Below, one piece after another: positions 16,209-26,440 of a DNA stretch of 64,000 bases. The notes below the pieces were generated by a model. It made no database searches, was not told where the DNA came from, and saw only the letters and a list, made by a program, of their open reading frames with translations. How positions within the stretch are numbered: the first letter of the stretch is position 1; every line of letters begins with the position of its first letter. The stretch comes from Bacillus sp. THAF10 (GTDB lineage: Bacteria; Bacillota; Bacilli; Bacillales; Bacillaceae_I): NCBI RefSeq assembly GCF_009363695.1, contig NZ_CP045403.1:1220001-1284000 (forward strand), read 5' to 3'. The position numbers and the translations under genes are program-made.

Positions 16209-17588
16209 TTAAGCTTGGTTAGTCTTAGCTTCCTTTGACGCTTTCCCGAGGTTGTTCAAACGGTGAACTAAGCCTGTTCCAAATTCCGGTGCTGAGTTAT
16301 TGTCTTGAAATACTGATTCTTTCAACTCATAAGCAGCAGATCCATGTTCAGCAAAATCGAGACCGGAAATCTCTTCTTCTTTTGTAACACGAATGCTTGA
16401 AAATCTTGTTAGGATGAACAAAAACACAGATACAGTAACAACTGTCCAGGCCATGACAGCAAGGATTCCAATAGCCTGAATACCTAAAAGGGTAATACCA
16501 CCGCCGTAGAATAAACCAGAGGAGGTAGAAAATAAACCAACCGCGAGAGTTCCCCAAACCCCACAAACTCCATGAACGGCGATAGCTCCAACAGGGTCAT
16601 CAAGCTTTAGTTTTCGATCAATAAATGTGACAGCTTCCACTAAAAGTACTCCTGAGATTAAGCCGATAATAATGGCACCAATTGGTGAAACATCTCCAGT
16701 TCCAGCCGTAATACCGACTAAGCCTGCCAAAGCACCATTTAGTGTCAGGGAAGCATCTACACGTTGATAGCGGAAGTTTGTATAGAATGCAGAAGCCAAT
16801 ACGCCAGCTGAAGCCGATAGTAATGTGGTTGTAATGACGTGAGGGATCAACGTAGGATCAGCCGCTAATGTACTGCCACCATTAAAACCAAACCATCCAA
16901 ACCATAATATGAAGACACCAAGGGCACCAAGGGGGATGTTATGTCCAGAAATAACATTTATTTTTCCTTTTGAATATTTTCCTAGGCGTGCACCTAGAAA
17001 CTTTACAGCAACAATGGCACCGAGGGCACCGGTAAGATGAACAACGGTGGAGCCTGCAAAATCTGTAAAACCAAGCTCGGACAACCAGCCGCCACCCCAA
17101 ACCCAATGTCCGACTACTGGGTATATCACGGCTGTCATACCGACTGTTAGAATAATATAGCTGCTAAGCTTCATCCGCTCAGCTACAGCACCAGAAATGA
17201 TGGTTGCACAAGTGGCGGCAAACATAGCTTGAAAGACAAAAAATCCGATTTTGTCCTCGTGTCCAGTTAAGAAGAAGCCATCAAAACCGGTAAACCCAGA
17301 GATGGTGCTTCCAAACATTAGTGCATAGCCAACGGCAAGATATAAGATAGAAGCAACAGAGATGGTCAGAAAGTTTTTCATTAAAATGTTCAATGCATTT
17401 TTAGAACGAGTAAACCCAGACTCTACCATGGCAAATCCAGCATGCATGAAAAATACTAACAATGCAGCCACCATAATCCAAATTGTATCAAGGGAGACAC
17501 TTAAGCCTTCAACAGTAGGTGCTTGGGCATAGGCTGGGGAACTCAGTAAAAGGCCGCTAGTTAACAAAAATCCAACTTTTTTCTTCAT
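16209..17588 (-). CDS. amtB: Ammonium transporter
   Basis: A 459-residue Amt/MEP channel. The protein starts with a cleavable-looking signal (KKKVGFLLTSGLLLSSPAYAQ), as in E. coli AmtB, and has eleven further membrane segments. The pore histidines are in VVHLTGALGAIVAVKF and AIAVHGVCGVWGTLAVG; the family signature FHAGFAMVESGF-like FFMHAGFAMVESGF is present. I chose ATG 17588 because AAAGGA lies nine bases before it, while ATG 17594 is too close. It follows glnK in one operon, so GlnK presumably gates it according to nitrogen status. Confidence 0.93.
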   Translation of the reverse strand: MKKKVGFLLTSGLLLSSPAYAQAPTVEGLSVSLDTIWIMVAALLVFFMHAGFAMVESGFTRSKNALNILMKNFLTISVASILYLAVGYALMFGSTISGFTGFDGFFLTGHEDKIGFFVFQAMFAATCATIISGAVAERMKLSSYIILTVGMTAVIYPVVGHWVWGGGWLSELGFTDFAGSTVVHLTGALGAIVAVKFLGARLGKYSKGKINVISGHNIPLGALGVFILWFGWFGFNGGSTLAADPTLIPHVITTTLLSASAGVLASAFYTNFRYQRVDASLTLNGALAGLVGITAGTGDVSPIGAIIIGLISGVLLVEAVTFIDRKLKLDDPVGAIAVHGVCGVWGTLAVGLFSTSSGLFYGGGITLLGIQAIGILAVMAWTVVTVSVFLFILTRFSSIRVTKEEEISGLDFAEHGSAAYELKESVFQDNNSAPEFGTGLVHRLNNLGKASKEAKTNQA

Positions 17589-17619
17589 GTTCATTCATCC
17601 TTTCATTTTTAGGATATCG

Positions 17620-17961
17620 TTATAAAATGGCAAGCTTTCCAGATTCTCCTGTACGGATACGAATGGCGTCTTCAATGGTGTAAATAAATATTTTTCCGTC
17701 TCCTACTGTGTTACTTGAGCAGGTTTCCTGAATAATTTGAACTATCTCATCTACATATTCTGCTTCCACTACCATTTCAACTTTTACTTTCGGTAGAAGT
17801 TTAATTTCGAATGTGTTTCCTCTAAATAACCCCTGCTGTCCTTTTTGCTGACCGCAGCCCGCAACTTCAGACACCGTTAGGCCATTGATTCCAACTTCTT
17901 CAAGCTTTTCGCGAAGAGCAAGAAAGGTTTCTGGGCGGATGATCGCTTCTACTTTTTTCAT
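17620..17961 (-). CDS. glnK: Nitrogen regulatory PII protein (GlnK/NrgB)
   Basis: A 113-residue PII signal protein that binds ATP and 2-oxoglutarate and docks on AmtB. T-loop and B-loop elements are visible: GCGQQKGQQGLFRG, FEIKLLPKVKVEMVV and GDGKIFIYTIEDAIRIRTGE. The residue aligned with the uridylylated Tyr51 of enteric GlnB is Phe, so that modification is not possible. ATG 17961 has AAAGGAG eight bases upstream; an in-frame extension to 18003 would run through the operator. It is the first gene of glnK-amtB. Confidence 0.92.
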   Translation of the reverse strand: MKKVEAIIRPETFLALREKLEEVGINGLTVSEVAGCGQQKGQQGLFRGNTFEIKLLPKVKVEMVVEAEYVDEIVQIIQETCSSNTVGDGKIFIYTIEDAIRIRTGESGKLAIL

Positions 17962-17982
17962 GTGAATCACTCCTTTATTAAA

Positions 17983-17999
17983 TGTTATGTTTTCTAACA
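17983..17999. promoter_or_regulatory. TnrA/GlnR-type operator of glnK-amtB
   Basis: TGTTATGTTTTCTAACA agrees with the TnrA/GlnR consensus TGTNANATTTTNTNACA at all but one defined position. It is 21 bases upstream of the glnK start, next to a TATAAA-like -10, which suggests steric repression by GlnR; TnrA activation sites usually lie further upstream. Confidence 0.75.
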
Positions 18000-18129
18000 T
18001 CACTAGTTATGTTTTATATCATATTAGAAAAAAACCTCACTTGCAATAGGAATTATCAAAAAATTCAGTCGAAAGCGTTTACAAGTATGTAAGGTTTTCT
18101 TACATATGGTTTTATTACATAAAAAAGTC

Positions 18130-18244
18130 GCTGTTGATTTCCGGCAAAATGGCTCCGCGTCCTTCGGGTAGATTTGTAAGCCTCCCCGGTTACGCAATCG
18201 CTTCATTACCGCGGGAGTCTCCGCCATATGCTCCAATCAACAGC
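18130..18244. repeat. Palindrome-ended intergenic repeat, copy 1
   Basis: A 115-base element bounded by perfect 10-bp inverted repeats, GCTGTTGATT and AATCAACAGC. Its reverse complement shares ordered blocks with 46714-46844: GGCGGAGACTC, AATGAAGCGA, GGAGGCTTACAAAT and GGAGCCATTT. It sits between glnK and the yisQ terminator, and an open frame inside it is not a gene. Confidence 0.85.
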
Positions 18245-18276
18245 TGAAGATTACTCTCAAGAAAATATATGGAAAC

Positions 18277-18322
18277 AAAAAGAACGCAAGGAAGAAAAAT
18301 TTTCTCCTCGCGTTCTTATTAT
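18277..18322 (-). terminator. Terminator of yisQ
   Basis: AAGAACGC-AGGA...TCCT-GCGTTCTT stem with flanking A/T tracts. Confidence 0.75.
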
Positions 18323-18344
18323 TGATACCTTTCAGACTTCAATT

Positions 18345-19697
18345 CTATGATGCTTTTTCTTTTATAAAGGATTTGTTTACCCAAACCCGAGATCTCCAGC
18401 GGTAGAGCATGATTATGCCTCGCAACCATTCATCCAATATGAAAGCTATCCAAATGCCCACTAGTCCGAGTCCAAAATGGATGCCCAGAATATAAGAGGC
18501 GGTAACTGCTACTCCCCACATAGAAAGGATACCAATATATACTGGAAACTTCACATCACCTGCTGCCCTTAGGCTATTGATGACAACGAGATTAAAGGAA
18601 CGGCCCGGTTCGAGAATAATCGTCAACAAAATCAAGGTCCCACCAAGGGCGATGATATCAGGATTTGTGGTGAAGATACCTAGCAACGTGTCTGAAAAAA
18701 GAGCAAACGGGATGGCAGTCAAAACCGATATCGCAATGGCCAGTCGCAAGCTCTTTAAACAGCGTTTATACGCCTCTTCTATGTTACCGGCACCAATTTG
18801 ATGACCAATCATAATTTGTGTCCCCTGACTAATAGCCACACTAAAGAGGAAAATAAACATCATCAAGCTTTGTGCATACACCTTTGTTGTCAATGCGTTG
18901 GTACCAAGCATCACGATGAAATACGTTATAGCAAGCTGAGATGTGTTATAAGAGAGATGTTCTCCGGCTGATGGAATACCGATTTTCAAGAGATTCTTCA
19001 AATGAGTGATTGGTAGGTTGAACAAATTTTTAAATGGAAGAGGCTCTTCGATTCGCTTAAATAATAAAATGAAAATGGCAATTAATCCAATCAACCGACT
19101 AGTTATTGTAGAAAGGGCAACACCCTCCACTCCAAGTACAGGAATTCCAAAAGGGCCGAAGATAAATAGGTAGTTTCCAATCACGTTAATAATGTTCATG
19201 CCGATTGTTACAAACATCGCATCCTTTGTGAAACCGTAGCTTCTTAACGTTGCTCCAGCTGTAATGACGAGTGCTTGCACAAAAGAAAACACACCAACAA
19301 TTTTTAAATAGGAATCTGCTTCTGACAAAAGCTCAGGAGGGAGATTCATCAATAAAAGTAAGCGCGAGCTCAAAAAGAAAACCGCAAGACTTATAATGAA
19401 GCTGAATAAAAGGTTTGCCCCGATTGATACAACGGTCACTTCCGCGGCAATTACTCTATTTTTTGCACCTAAATATTGCGCAACCAAAATGGAGGTACCA
19501 GTAGCGATAAACCCAAACATCACAATAAGCATGAACAGTATTTGATTTGCAACTCCAACTGCAGCAACGGAGTCATCAGAATATTGACTAAGCATGAGAA
19601 CGTCCGCGTTGCCCATTAGCATATGTAAGAGTACTTCAATAAATATTGGCCAGGTTAAGGCGAAAAGGGTAAGCTTCTTTGTTTTTGATTCTTTCAT
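18345..19697 (-). CDS. yisQ: MATE family efflux transporter YisQ
   Basis: A 450-residue multidrug and toxin extrusion transporter, expected to use a cation gradient. Twelve membrane segments are visible in two homologous halves; the N-terminal FALTWPIFIEVLLHMLMGNADVLMLS and VAAVGVANQI are typical. ATG 19697 has AAAAGGAG eight bases upstream, and the ATG at 19727 has no ribosome site. It is divergent from yisR, as in B. subtilis, which suggests possible control by that AraC-type regulator; substrates are unknown. Confidence 0.88.
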   Translation of the reverse strand: MKESKTKKLTLFALTWPIFIEVLLHMLMGNADVLMLSQYSDDSVAAVGVANQILFMLIVMFGFIATGTSILVAQYLGAKNRVIAAEVTVVSIGANLLFSFIISLAVFFLSSRLLLLMNLPPELLSEADSYLKIVGVFSFVQALVITAGATLRSYGFTKDAMFVTIGMNIINVIGNYLFIFGPFGIPVLGVEGVALSTITSRLIGLIAIFILLFKRIEEPLPFKNLFNLPITHLKNLLKIGIPSAGEHLSYNTSQLAITYFIVMLGTNALTTKVYAQSLMMFIFLFSVAISQGTQIMIGHQIGAGNIEEAYKRCLKSLRLAIAISVLTAIPFALFSDTLLGIFTTNPDIIALGGTLILLTIILEPGRSFNLVVINSLRAAGDVKFPVYIGILSMWGVAVTASYILGIHFGLGLVGIWIAFILDEWLRGIIMLYRWRSRVWVNKSFIKEKAS

Positions 19698-19816
19698 GGA
19701 TGATACTCCTTTTGATGATTCCGACATAAAATCATTCCTAGTTTAATGGTAATTTACTATAATAGAAAGAGATGATTTCGATTCTATTTGGATTAATCCG
19801 ACATGAGGTGACCACA

Positions 19817-20683
19817 ATGGCAATGATAGGAATGTCCATTCCACCATTTCCTAGTTTTATTAGGGGAGGGGAATATACCTTTCAAAAGGGAGAGCGACAC
19901 TTTACACGAGTATTTACTGTTTTTGATCTTTTGTATGTGAAAAAAGGGACTCTCTATATGCAGGAAGGAGAGGAACAGTTTGAGGTAAAGGAAGGGCAAT
20001 ACGTTATTTTGGTGCCTGGGAAAAAACATAAGGGCTATGAGGATTGCCGGACAAAAACGGATTATTTTTGGCTGCATTTTACTGTAGAAAACGATAAGTT
20101 CCAAATGGTTGCAGACAAACAACTAGACTGGTCATTCGTGTACAAAAAAGAACCAACTTTTACAGAAGTAGGGCATTATCACTTTCATCTTCCCCAATAC
20201 GGTGAAGTGAAGAGAAGGGAAATTGTGGAACAACAGCTGACATCGTTGTTAGCAAAAAGTGAAGCGCATGTCCCAGACTTCTATTTAAAGCAACAAATAC
20301 ACTTCTCTGAATTTATTGTCCAACTCCAAAAAGAGGCATTCTCCATCCCGAGTGCAACGGAAAAAGTATGCGAAATCTCCATGAAATATATCCAAGATCA
20401 TTATAAGGAACCGATAAATATGACAGTCTTGAAAGAGAAGTTAAACTTTCATCCAGATTATATGACCCGATGCATGCAAAAGACGATCGGAAAAAGCCCA
20501 ATGCAATATTTAACACATTTCAGACTTCATCATGCAAAAAGGTTACTGGCAGATTCAGAATACAAGGTTTCAGCTATCTCAAGAGAAGTGGGAATTGAGG
20601 ATGTCACGTATTTTTCTAAGCTTTTTAAAAAAATGGAAGGCACCACACCGATGGAATATCGACGTCTTGTGCATCGGAAATAA
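19817..20683 (+). CDS. yisR: AraC-family transcriptional regulator YisR
   Basis: A 288-residue regulator with an N-terminal cupin-type sensor domain (VKKGTLYMQEGEEQFEVKEG, then VILVPGKKHKGY) and a C-terminal pair of helix-turn-helix motifs (from about residue 185), ending in DVTYFSKLFKKMEGTTPMEYRR, the AraC signature. ATG 19817 has GAGGTGA five bases upstream; a longer frame from 19772 lacks a site. It matches the known YisR length. Its effector is unknown, and control of the divergent yisQ is inference. Confidence 0.87.
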   Translation: MAMIGMSIPPFPSFIRGGEYTFQKGERHFTRVFTVFDLLYVKKGTLYMQEGEEQFEVKEGQYVILVPGKKHKGYEDCRTKTDYFWLHFTVENDKFQMVADKQLDWSFVYKKEPTFTEVGHYHFHLPQYGEVKRREIVEQQLTSLLAKSEAHVPDFYLKQQIHFSEFIVQLQKEAFSIPSATEKVCEISMKYIQDHYKEPINMTVLKEKLNFHPDYMTRCMQKTIGKSPMQYLTHFRLHHAKRLLADSEYKVSAISREVGIEDVTYFSKLFKKMEGTTPMEYRRLVHRK

Positions 20684-20685
20684 GA

Positions 20686-20717
20686 CAGTGCCCCTCGTTA
20701 GTGGACGAGGGGCACTG
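20686..20717. terminator. Stem-loop between yisR and the dextrinase gene
   Basis: CAGTGCCCCTCG and CGAGGGGCACTG form a perfect 12-bp stem between convergent genes. It lacks a strong T tract on either strand, so terminator function is likely but not certain. Confidence 0.65.
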
Positions 20718-20723
20718 AGAAGA

Positions 20724-22487
<1,764 letters not shown>

Positions 22488-22502
22488 TCAACCTCTTTCC
22501 CC

Positions 22503-22520
22503 AATGCAATCGATTGCATT
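22503..22520. promoter_or_regulatory. Perfect 18-bp palindromic operator of the dextrinase gene
   Basis: AATGCAATCGATTGCATT is identical to its reverse complement. Its central CG and TGCAATCG half-site recur at 22754 and 22807, consistent with a LacI-family operator for the regulator encoded at 28080. Confidence 0.75.
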
Positions 22521-22579
22521 TTAATATAAAAGTATTTGGTGCATCCTATGAAAAATATCAACTTAAGGTTATGTTAAAA

Positions 22580-22593
22580 AGAAAGCGTTGTCA
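22580..22593. promoter_or_regulatory. cre-like catabolite-control site
   Basis: AGAAAGCGTTGTCA matches the CcpA cre consensus TGWAANCGNTNWCA except at the first base. It lies between the divergent dextrinase and importer genes and would allow glucose repression of the locus. Confidence 0.55.
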
Positions 22594-22711
22594 ATGAGAA
22601 CGTACTATTGGTGAGAAACGTAGATAGTCATTAGCTTTTGAGAGAGTGGAAAGACTGAAAGCTTAAAAACTGCCAATATAAAACATTATTAAATTTTTTG
22701 AAAAAAACTGG

Positions 22712-22739
22712 TTGTCAATCTGAGGATTACATGTATAAT
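22712..22739 (+). promoter_or_regulatory. SigA-type promoter of the maltodextrin operon
   Basis: TTGTCA (22712-22717), a 16-base spacer and TATAAT (22734-22739). The first downstream operator begins 15 bases after the -10. Confidence 0.7.
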
Positions 22740-22753
22740 AAAAAGTGAAAGTT

Positions 22754-22822
22754 GTGCAATCGTTTTCACGAGAAATGAAAGCGCTATATGGATTCGCTTT
22801 CATTTTATGCAATCGTTTGTAC
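22754..22822. promoter_or_regulatory. Operator cluster upstream of the maltodextrin operon
   Basis: Two operator-like sites, GTGCAATCGTTTTCAC (22754-22769) and ATGCAATCGTTTGTAC (22807-22822), share the half-site of the perfect palindrome at 22503. Between them ATGAAAGCG and CGCTTTCAT (22775-22803) form a 9-bp inverted repeat whose arms also resemble cre half-sites. The spacing of about 53 bases between centres could support looping. Confidence 0.65.
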
Positions 22823-22868
22823 GATTTAGTAGAAAAGATTTTTCAACAAATATGACGGAGGGGTCAAA

Positions 22869-24158
22869 ATGAAAAAGTTCCTAGCAATGCTTATGGTTGC
22901 CGTCCTAACTTTAGGAGTACTTGCTGCTTGTGGTCCACAGCGTGAGGGAGGCACTACTGAAGGTGAAGGTAAAGGAAAAGGCGAAGGTACAACAACTGAA
23001 GGTGTAGAAAAGCCTGAAAGCTTAACAGTTTGGGTAAATGATGATGAAAAACAAAAAGCTGCATTAGAAGAAATCTTCGCAGCTTATAAAGAAGAAACTG
23101 GTATTGAAGTAAAAACAACTGCTATTTCTATGTTAGATCAAGTAGAGGCACTTGCGCTTGATGGTCCAGCTGGAAATGGTCCTGATATCTTCTTTGGTCC
23201 TCATGACCGTATCGGTGACATCGTTCTTCGTGGTTTAGCAAGTCCAATTGACTTAGGAGAAGATGCTTCTCTATACAGTGAAACAGCAATGAACGCTGTA
23301 ACAGTTGATGGCGAAGCTTTTGGAGTACCACAAGTAATTGAAACATATGGTATGTTCTACAATAAAGATCTTGTTTCTGAAGAAGAAATTGCAACAATGG
23401 AAGGCGTTCTAAAGGTTGCAGAAGAGCAAACGGATCAAGGTCAAGATAAGTACGGTTTCTTAATGGAAGCAACAAACTTCTATTTTGTATATCCATTCTT
23501 TGCTGGTAACGGTGGTTATGTTTTCAAAAATGATGGTTCTGGATTCGATGCGAAAGATATCGGACTAGCTAACGAAGGTGCCGTTTCTGGTGGAGACCTT
23601 ATTCAATCTTGGTTTGACAATGGCTACATTCCAAAAGAAATCACTGGCGATATCATGAGTGGTCTATTCACAGAAGGAAAAGTTGCTACAGTACTTACAG
23701 GTCCTTGGAATATTGCTTCTTATAAAGAAGCTTTAGGAGATAAACTTGGAACTGCGAAACTTCCAACACTTGAAAATGGAGATACTCCTAAATCCTTTGT
23801 TGGAGTAAAAACTTGGATGCTAAGCTCTTACTCTAAAAATCAAGAGTGGGCAATCGATTTAATGAAATTTATCACAAGCTATGATAATGCAATGAAGTAT
23901 TATAAAGCTGCAGGAGAAATGCCTGCTCTTCAAGAAGCGTTAGAAAGTGATGAGATTGCTAATGATGAGCTAATCGGTGCGTTCGCTGAGCAAACTCAAT
24001 ATGGTGAGCCAATGCCAAATATCCCACAAATGCAACAAGTTTGGGAGCCAATGGGTAGCGCGCTTCAATTTATCGCTAATGGCGATGATGTTGGAGAAGT
24101 ATTATCTGAAGCAGTTCAACAAATTGAAGATAATATCGCAGCTAGTGGAGCAGAATAA
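22869..24158 (+). CDS. Maltodextrin ABC transporter substrate-binding lipoprotein
   Basis: A 429-residue extracellular solute-binding protein of the MalE/MdxE type. The signal peptide ends in the lipobox LGVLAACG, so Cys21 is lipidated. A Gly/Glu/Lys/Thr-rich linker of about 25 residues follows before the fold starts at ESLTVWVNDDEKQKAALEEI. FFGPHDRIGDI and VLTGPWNIASYKEALGD match maltose/cyclodextrin-binding proteins. The GGAGGGG ribosome site lies before ATG. It is the first gene of the binding protein-permease-permease-amylase-regulator cluster. Orthology to B. subtilis mdxE is by type, not proven. Confidence 0.88.
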   Translation: MKKFLAMLMVAVLTLGVLAACGPQREGGTTEGEGKGKGEGTTTEGVEKPESLTVWVNDDEKQKAALEEIFAAYKEETGIEVKTTAISMLDQVEALALDGPAGNGPDIFFGPHDRIGDIVLRGLASPIDLGEDASLYSETAMNAVTVDGEAFGVPQVIETYGMFYNKDLVSEEEIATMEGVLKVAEEQTDQGQDKYGFLMEATNFYFVYPFFAGNGGYVFKNDGSGFDAKDIGLANEGAVSGGDLIQSWFDNGYIPKEITGDIMSGLFTEGKVATVLTGPWNIASYKEALGDKLGTAKLPTLENGDTPKSFVGVKTWMLSSYSKNQEWAIDLMKFITSYDNAMKYYKAAGEMPALQEALESDEIANDELIGAFAEQTQYGEPMPNIPQMQQVWEPMGSALQFIANGDDVGEVLSEAVQQIEDNIAASGAE

Positions 24159-24239
24159 TAATTATTGACTAGACCTGGTGGGTAGACTATGCTTCGACGC
24201 TAGTCTATCCACTATATTTCTTTAAGAGGAGGATCTACT

Positions 24240-25532
24240 ATGTCTGGGACTAAAACTGAAAAAATGCGTTCGCACAATCCAACCTTGGCAATGATCCTTT
24301 CCATAGTTTTTGCTGGGTTAGGTCAACTCTATAACCGCAGATATGCGAAAGGGATTAGCTTCATCATCATTGAGGCAGCATTTTTGATTACGTTCTTTGA
24401 ATTTCTAAACATCGGTTACTGGGGATTATTCACGCTAGGAGAAATCCCGGGACTTGACCACTCTATCATTTTACTTATACAAGGACTAATTTCTGTCATT
24501 ATCACTGTGTTTGCAGTGGCCTTATACTATCTTAATGTTGTAGATGCGAAAAACAATGCTATCGACCTCAAGCTAGGAAAAGAAAAGCCAACTGTAAAAG
24601 AAGCATTAAAAAACTTCTATGACACTGGATTCCCTTACTTTATGGTTATTCCAGGTCTAATCATGCTTATTTTCATCGTTGTACTGCCATTGTTGTTCAT
24701 GGTGTCATTAGCTTTTACGGATTACAATCTGTACAACACGCCACCAAGAGCACTTTTAAGCTGGGTAGGATTCGAGAATTTTGTAAACATGGTATCGATT
24801 CCAATTTGGAAAGATACGTTTGTTAGTGTTTTTGCCTGGACGATTGTTTGGACAGTTTGTGCCACAACAGGACAAATCGCACTTGGGCTATTCCTTGCTC
24901 TACTAGTTAACGACCCGCGCATCAAATTTAAACGTACGATTAGAACAATCTTAATTTTACCTTGGGCAGTGCCGGCATTTGTTACGATTCTTATTTTTGC
25001 TGCGATGTTTAATGATCGTTTTGGAGCAATTAACCGTGACATTCTAGGCACAATTGGTGTTGCCTTACCTTGGTTAACAGACCCGTTCTATACAAAAATA
25101 GCTATCATCATGATTCAAACATGGCTAGGCTTCCCATTTGTTTTTGCACTATTTACTGGGGTCCTTCAAAGTATTTCAAAGGATTGGTACGAAGCTGCAG
25201 ATGTGGATGGGGGAACACGTTTCCAGAAATTCCGTTTTATCACACTACCGCATCTTTTATATGCAACAGCTCCATTATTAATTATGCAATATGCAGGTAA
25301 CTTCAATAACTTTAACATTATTTATCTATTTAACCAGGGGGGGCCTGCAGTACGTGGACAAAATGCTGGAGGGTCCGATATCTTGATTTCCTGGGTATAC
25401 AAGCTAACATTTGATACGAGTAACTATAACATGGCGGCAGCGATTTCTATTATCCTCGGATTGATTGTTGCTGGATTTGCTTTCTTCCAATTCCGCCGAA
25501 CTCGTTCGTTTAAAGAGGAGGGTAGCATTTAA
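24240..25532 (+). CDS. Maltodextrin ABC transporter permease (MalF/MdxF type)
   Basis: A 430-residue binding-protein-dependent permease. The extra N-terminal region (about 1-110, with three membrane segments and the LSIVFAGLGQLYNRRYAKG motif) precedes the standard MalF core. The cytoplasmic EAA loop reads YEAADVDGGTRFQKFRFITLP. It pairs with the next gene, whose start overlaps its stop by one base. No ATPase gene is present in the locus; the shared MsmX-type ATPase would have to be supplied elsewhere, as known for Bacillus sugar importers. Confidence 0.88.
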   Translation: MSGTKTEKMRSHNPTLAMILSIVFAGLGQLYNRRYAKGISFIIIEAAFLITFFEFLNIGYWGLFTLGEIPGLDHSIILLIQGLISVIITVFAVALYYLNVVDAKNNAIDLKLGKEKPTVKEALKNFYDTGFPYFMVIPGLIMLIFIVVLPLLFMVSLAFTDYNLYNTPPRALLSWVGFENFVNMVSIPIWKDTFVSVFAWTIVWTVCATTGQIALGLFLALLVNDPRIKFKRTIRTILILPWAVPAFVTILIFAAMFNDRFGAINRDILGTIGVALPWLTDPFYTKIAIIMIQTWLGFPFVFALFTGVLQSISKDWYEAADVDGGTRFQKFRFITLPHLLYATAPLLIMQYAGNFNNFNIIYLFNQGGPAVRGQNAGGSDILISWVYKLTFDTSNYNMAAAISIILGLIVAGFAFFQFRRTRSFKEEGSI

Positions 25533-26374
25533 TGAATAGAAAAACAAAATCCAAACTAGAAGTGTCACTTATCTACTTATTTATCGGTTTTATGTTTATC
25601 ATTATTGCCTACCCGCTTCTGTGGACAATAGGATTATCCTTTAATCCTGGCAATAGCCTTTACTCTGCTTCCATCATTCCAGAGAACTGGTCTTTGGTTC
25701 ATTACAAATGGCTGTTTACAGATCCGCAGAGTGACTATTTAATCTGGTATAAAAACAGTATTATTGTGGCAGTAGCTAACTCCTTCTTTTCTGTAATGAT
25801 TACTGCCTTTGTAGCTTATGCATTCTCACGTTACCGCTTTAGAGGAAGAACATATGGACTTTATGCATTCTTGCTTCTTCAAATGTTCCCTGCGCTAATG
25901 GCAATGGTAGCAATTTACATTCTTTTGAATATGATTGGTCTGTTAGATAGCTTAGTGGGCTTAACACTCGTTTACATCGGTGGACAAATTCCATTTAACG
26001 CTTGGCTTGTAAAAGGTTATTTCGATACGATTCCGAAAGAATTGGACGAAGCAGCACGCATGGATGGAGCAGGACATTTTGGGGTGTTTTTCAAAATCAT
26101 GCTTCCACTTGCAAAGCCTATTCTAGCAGTTGTAGCGCTATTTAACTTTATGGCACCATTCACAGACTTTATCCTGCCACGTATTGTGTTGAGAAATCCG
26201 GATAACTATACGCTGGCACTGGGCTTGTTTAACTTTATTAATGATCAGTTTGCCAACAACTTTACCCGATTTGCAGCCGGTTCCATCCTTATTGCAATCC
26301 CGATTGCGCTAATGTTCTTATTCTTACAGCGCTATCTCATCTCTGGATTAACTGCAGGTGGAACAAAAGGATAA
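25532..26374 (+). CDS. Maltodextrin ABC transporter permease (MalG/MdxG type)
   Basis: A 280-residue permease with six membrane segments. The EAA loop reads LDEAARMDGAGHFGVFFKIMLP. ILPRIVLRNPDNYTLALGLF near the C-terminus is typical of MalG-like proteins. It overlaps mdxF-type permease by one base in TAATG, implying coupled translation and equal stoichiometry. Confidence 0.88.
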   Translation: MNRKTKSKLEVSLIYLFIGFMFIIIAYPLLWTIGLSFNPGNSLYSASIIPENWSLVHYKWLFTDPQSDYLIWYKNSIIVAVANSFFSVMITAFVAYAFSRYRFRGRTYGLYAFLLLQMFPALMAMVAIYILLNMIGLLDSLVGLTLVYIGGQIPFNAWLVKGYFDTIPKELDEAARMDGAGHFGVFFKIMLPLAKPILAVVALFNFMAPFTDFILPRIVLRNPDNYTLALGLFNFINDQFANNFTRFAAGSILIAIPIALMFLFLQRYLISGLTAGGTKG

Positions 26375-26385
26375 AAATAGTATAT

Positions 26386-26422
26386 AATCGTTTATGGAAT
26401 CTAGATAAACACAAAAACGATT
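26386..26422. promoter_or_regulatory. Inverted repeat before the amylase gene
   Basis: AATCGTTT (26386-26393) and AAACGATT (26415-26422) are complementary, with inner GTTTAT/ATAAAC also pairing. It may be an additional LacI-type operator or an mRNA stem between permease and amylase genes. Confidence 0.4.
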
Positions 26423-26440
26423 TAAGGGAGGGAAGCGGAA

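Noticed and set aside
18024..18236. Minus-strand open frame of 70 codons
   Set aside because: It runs through the palindromic repeat and the glnK promoter region and lacks a family match or ribosome site.
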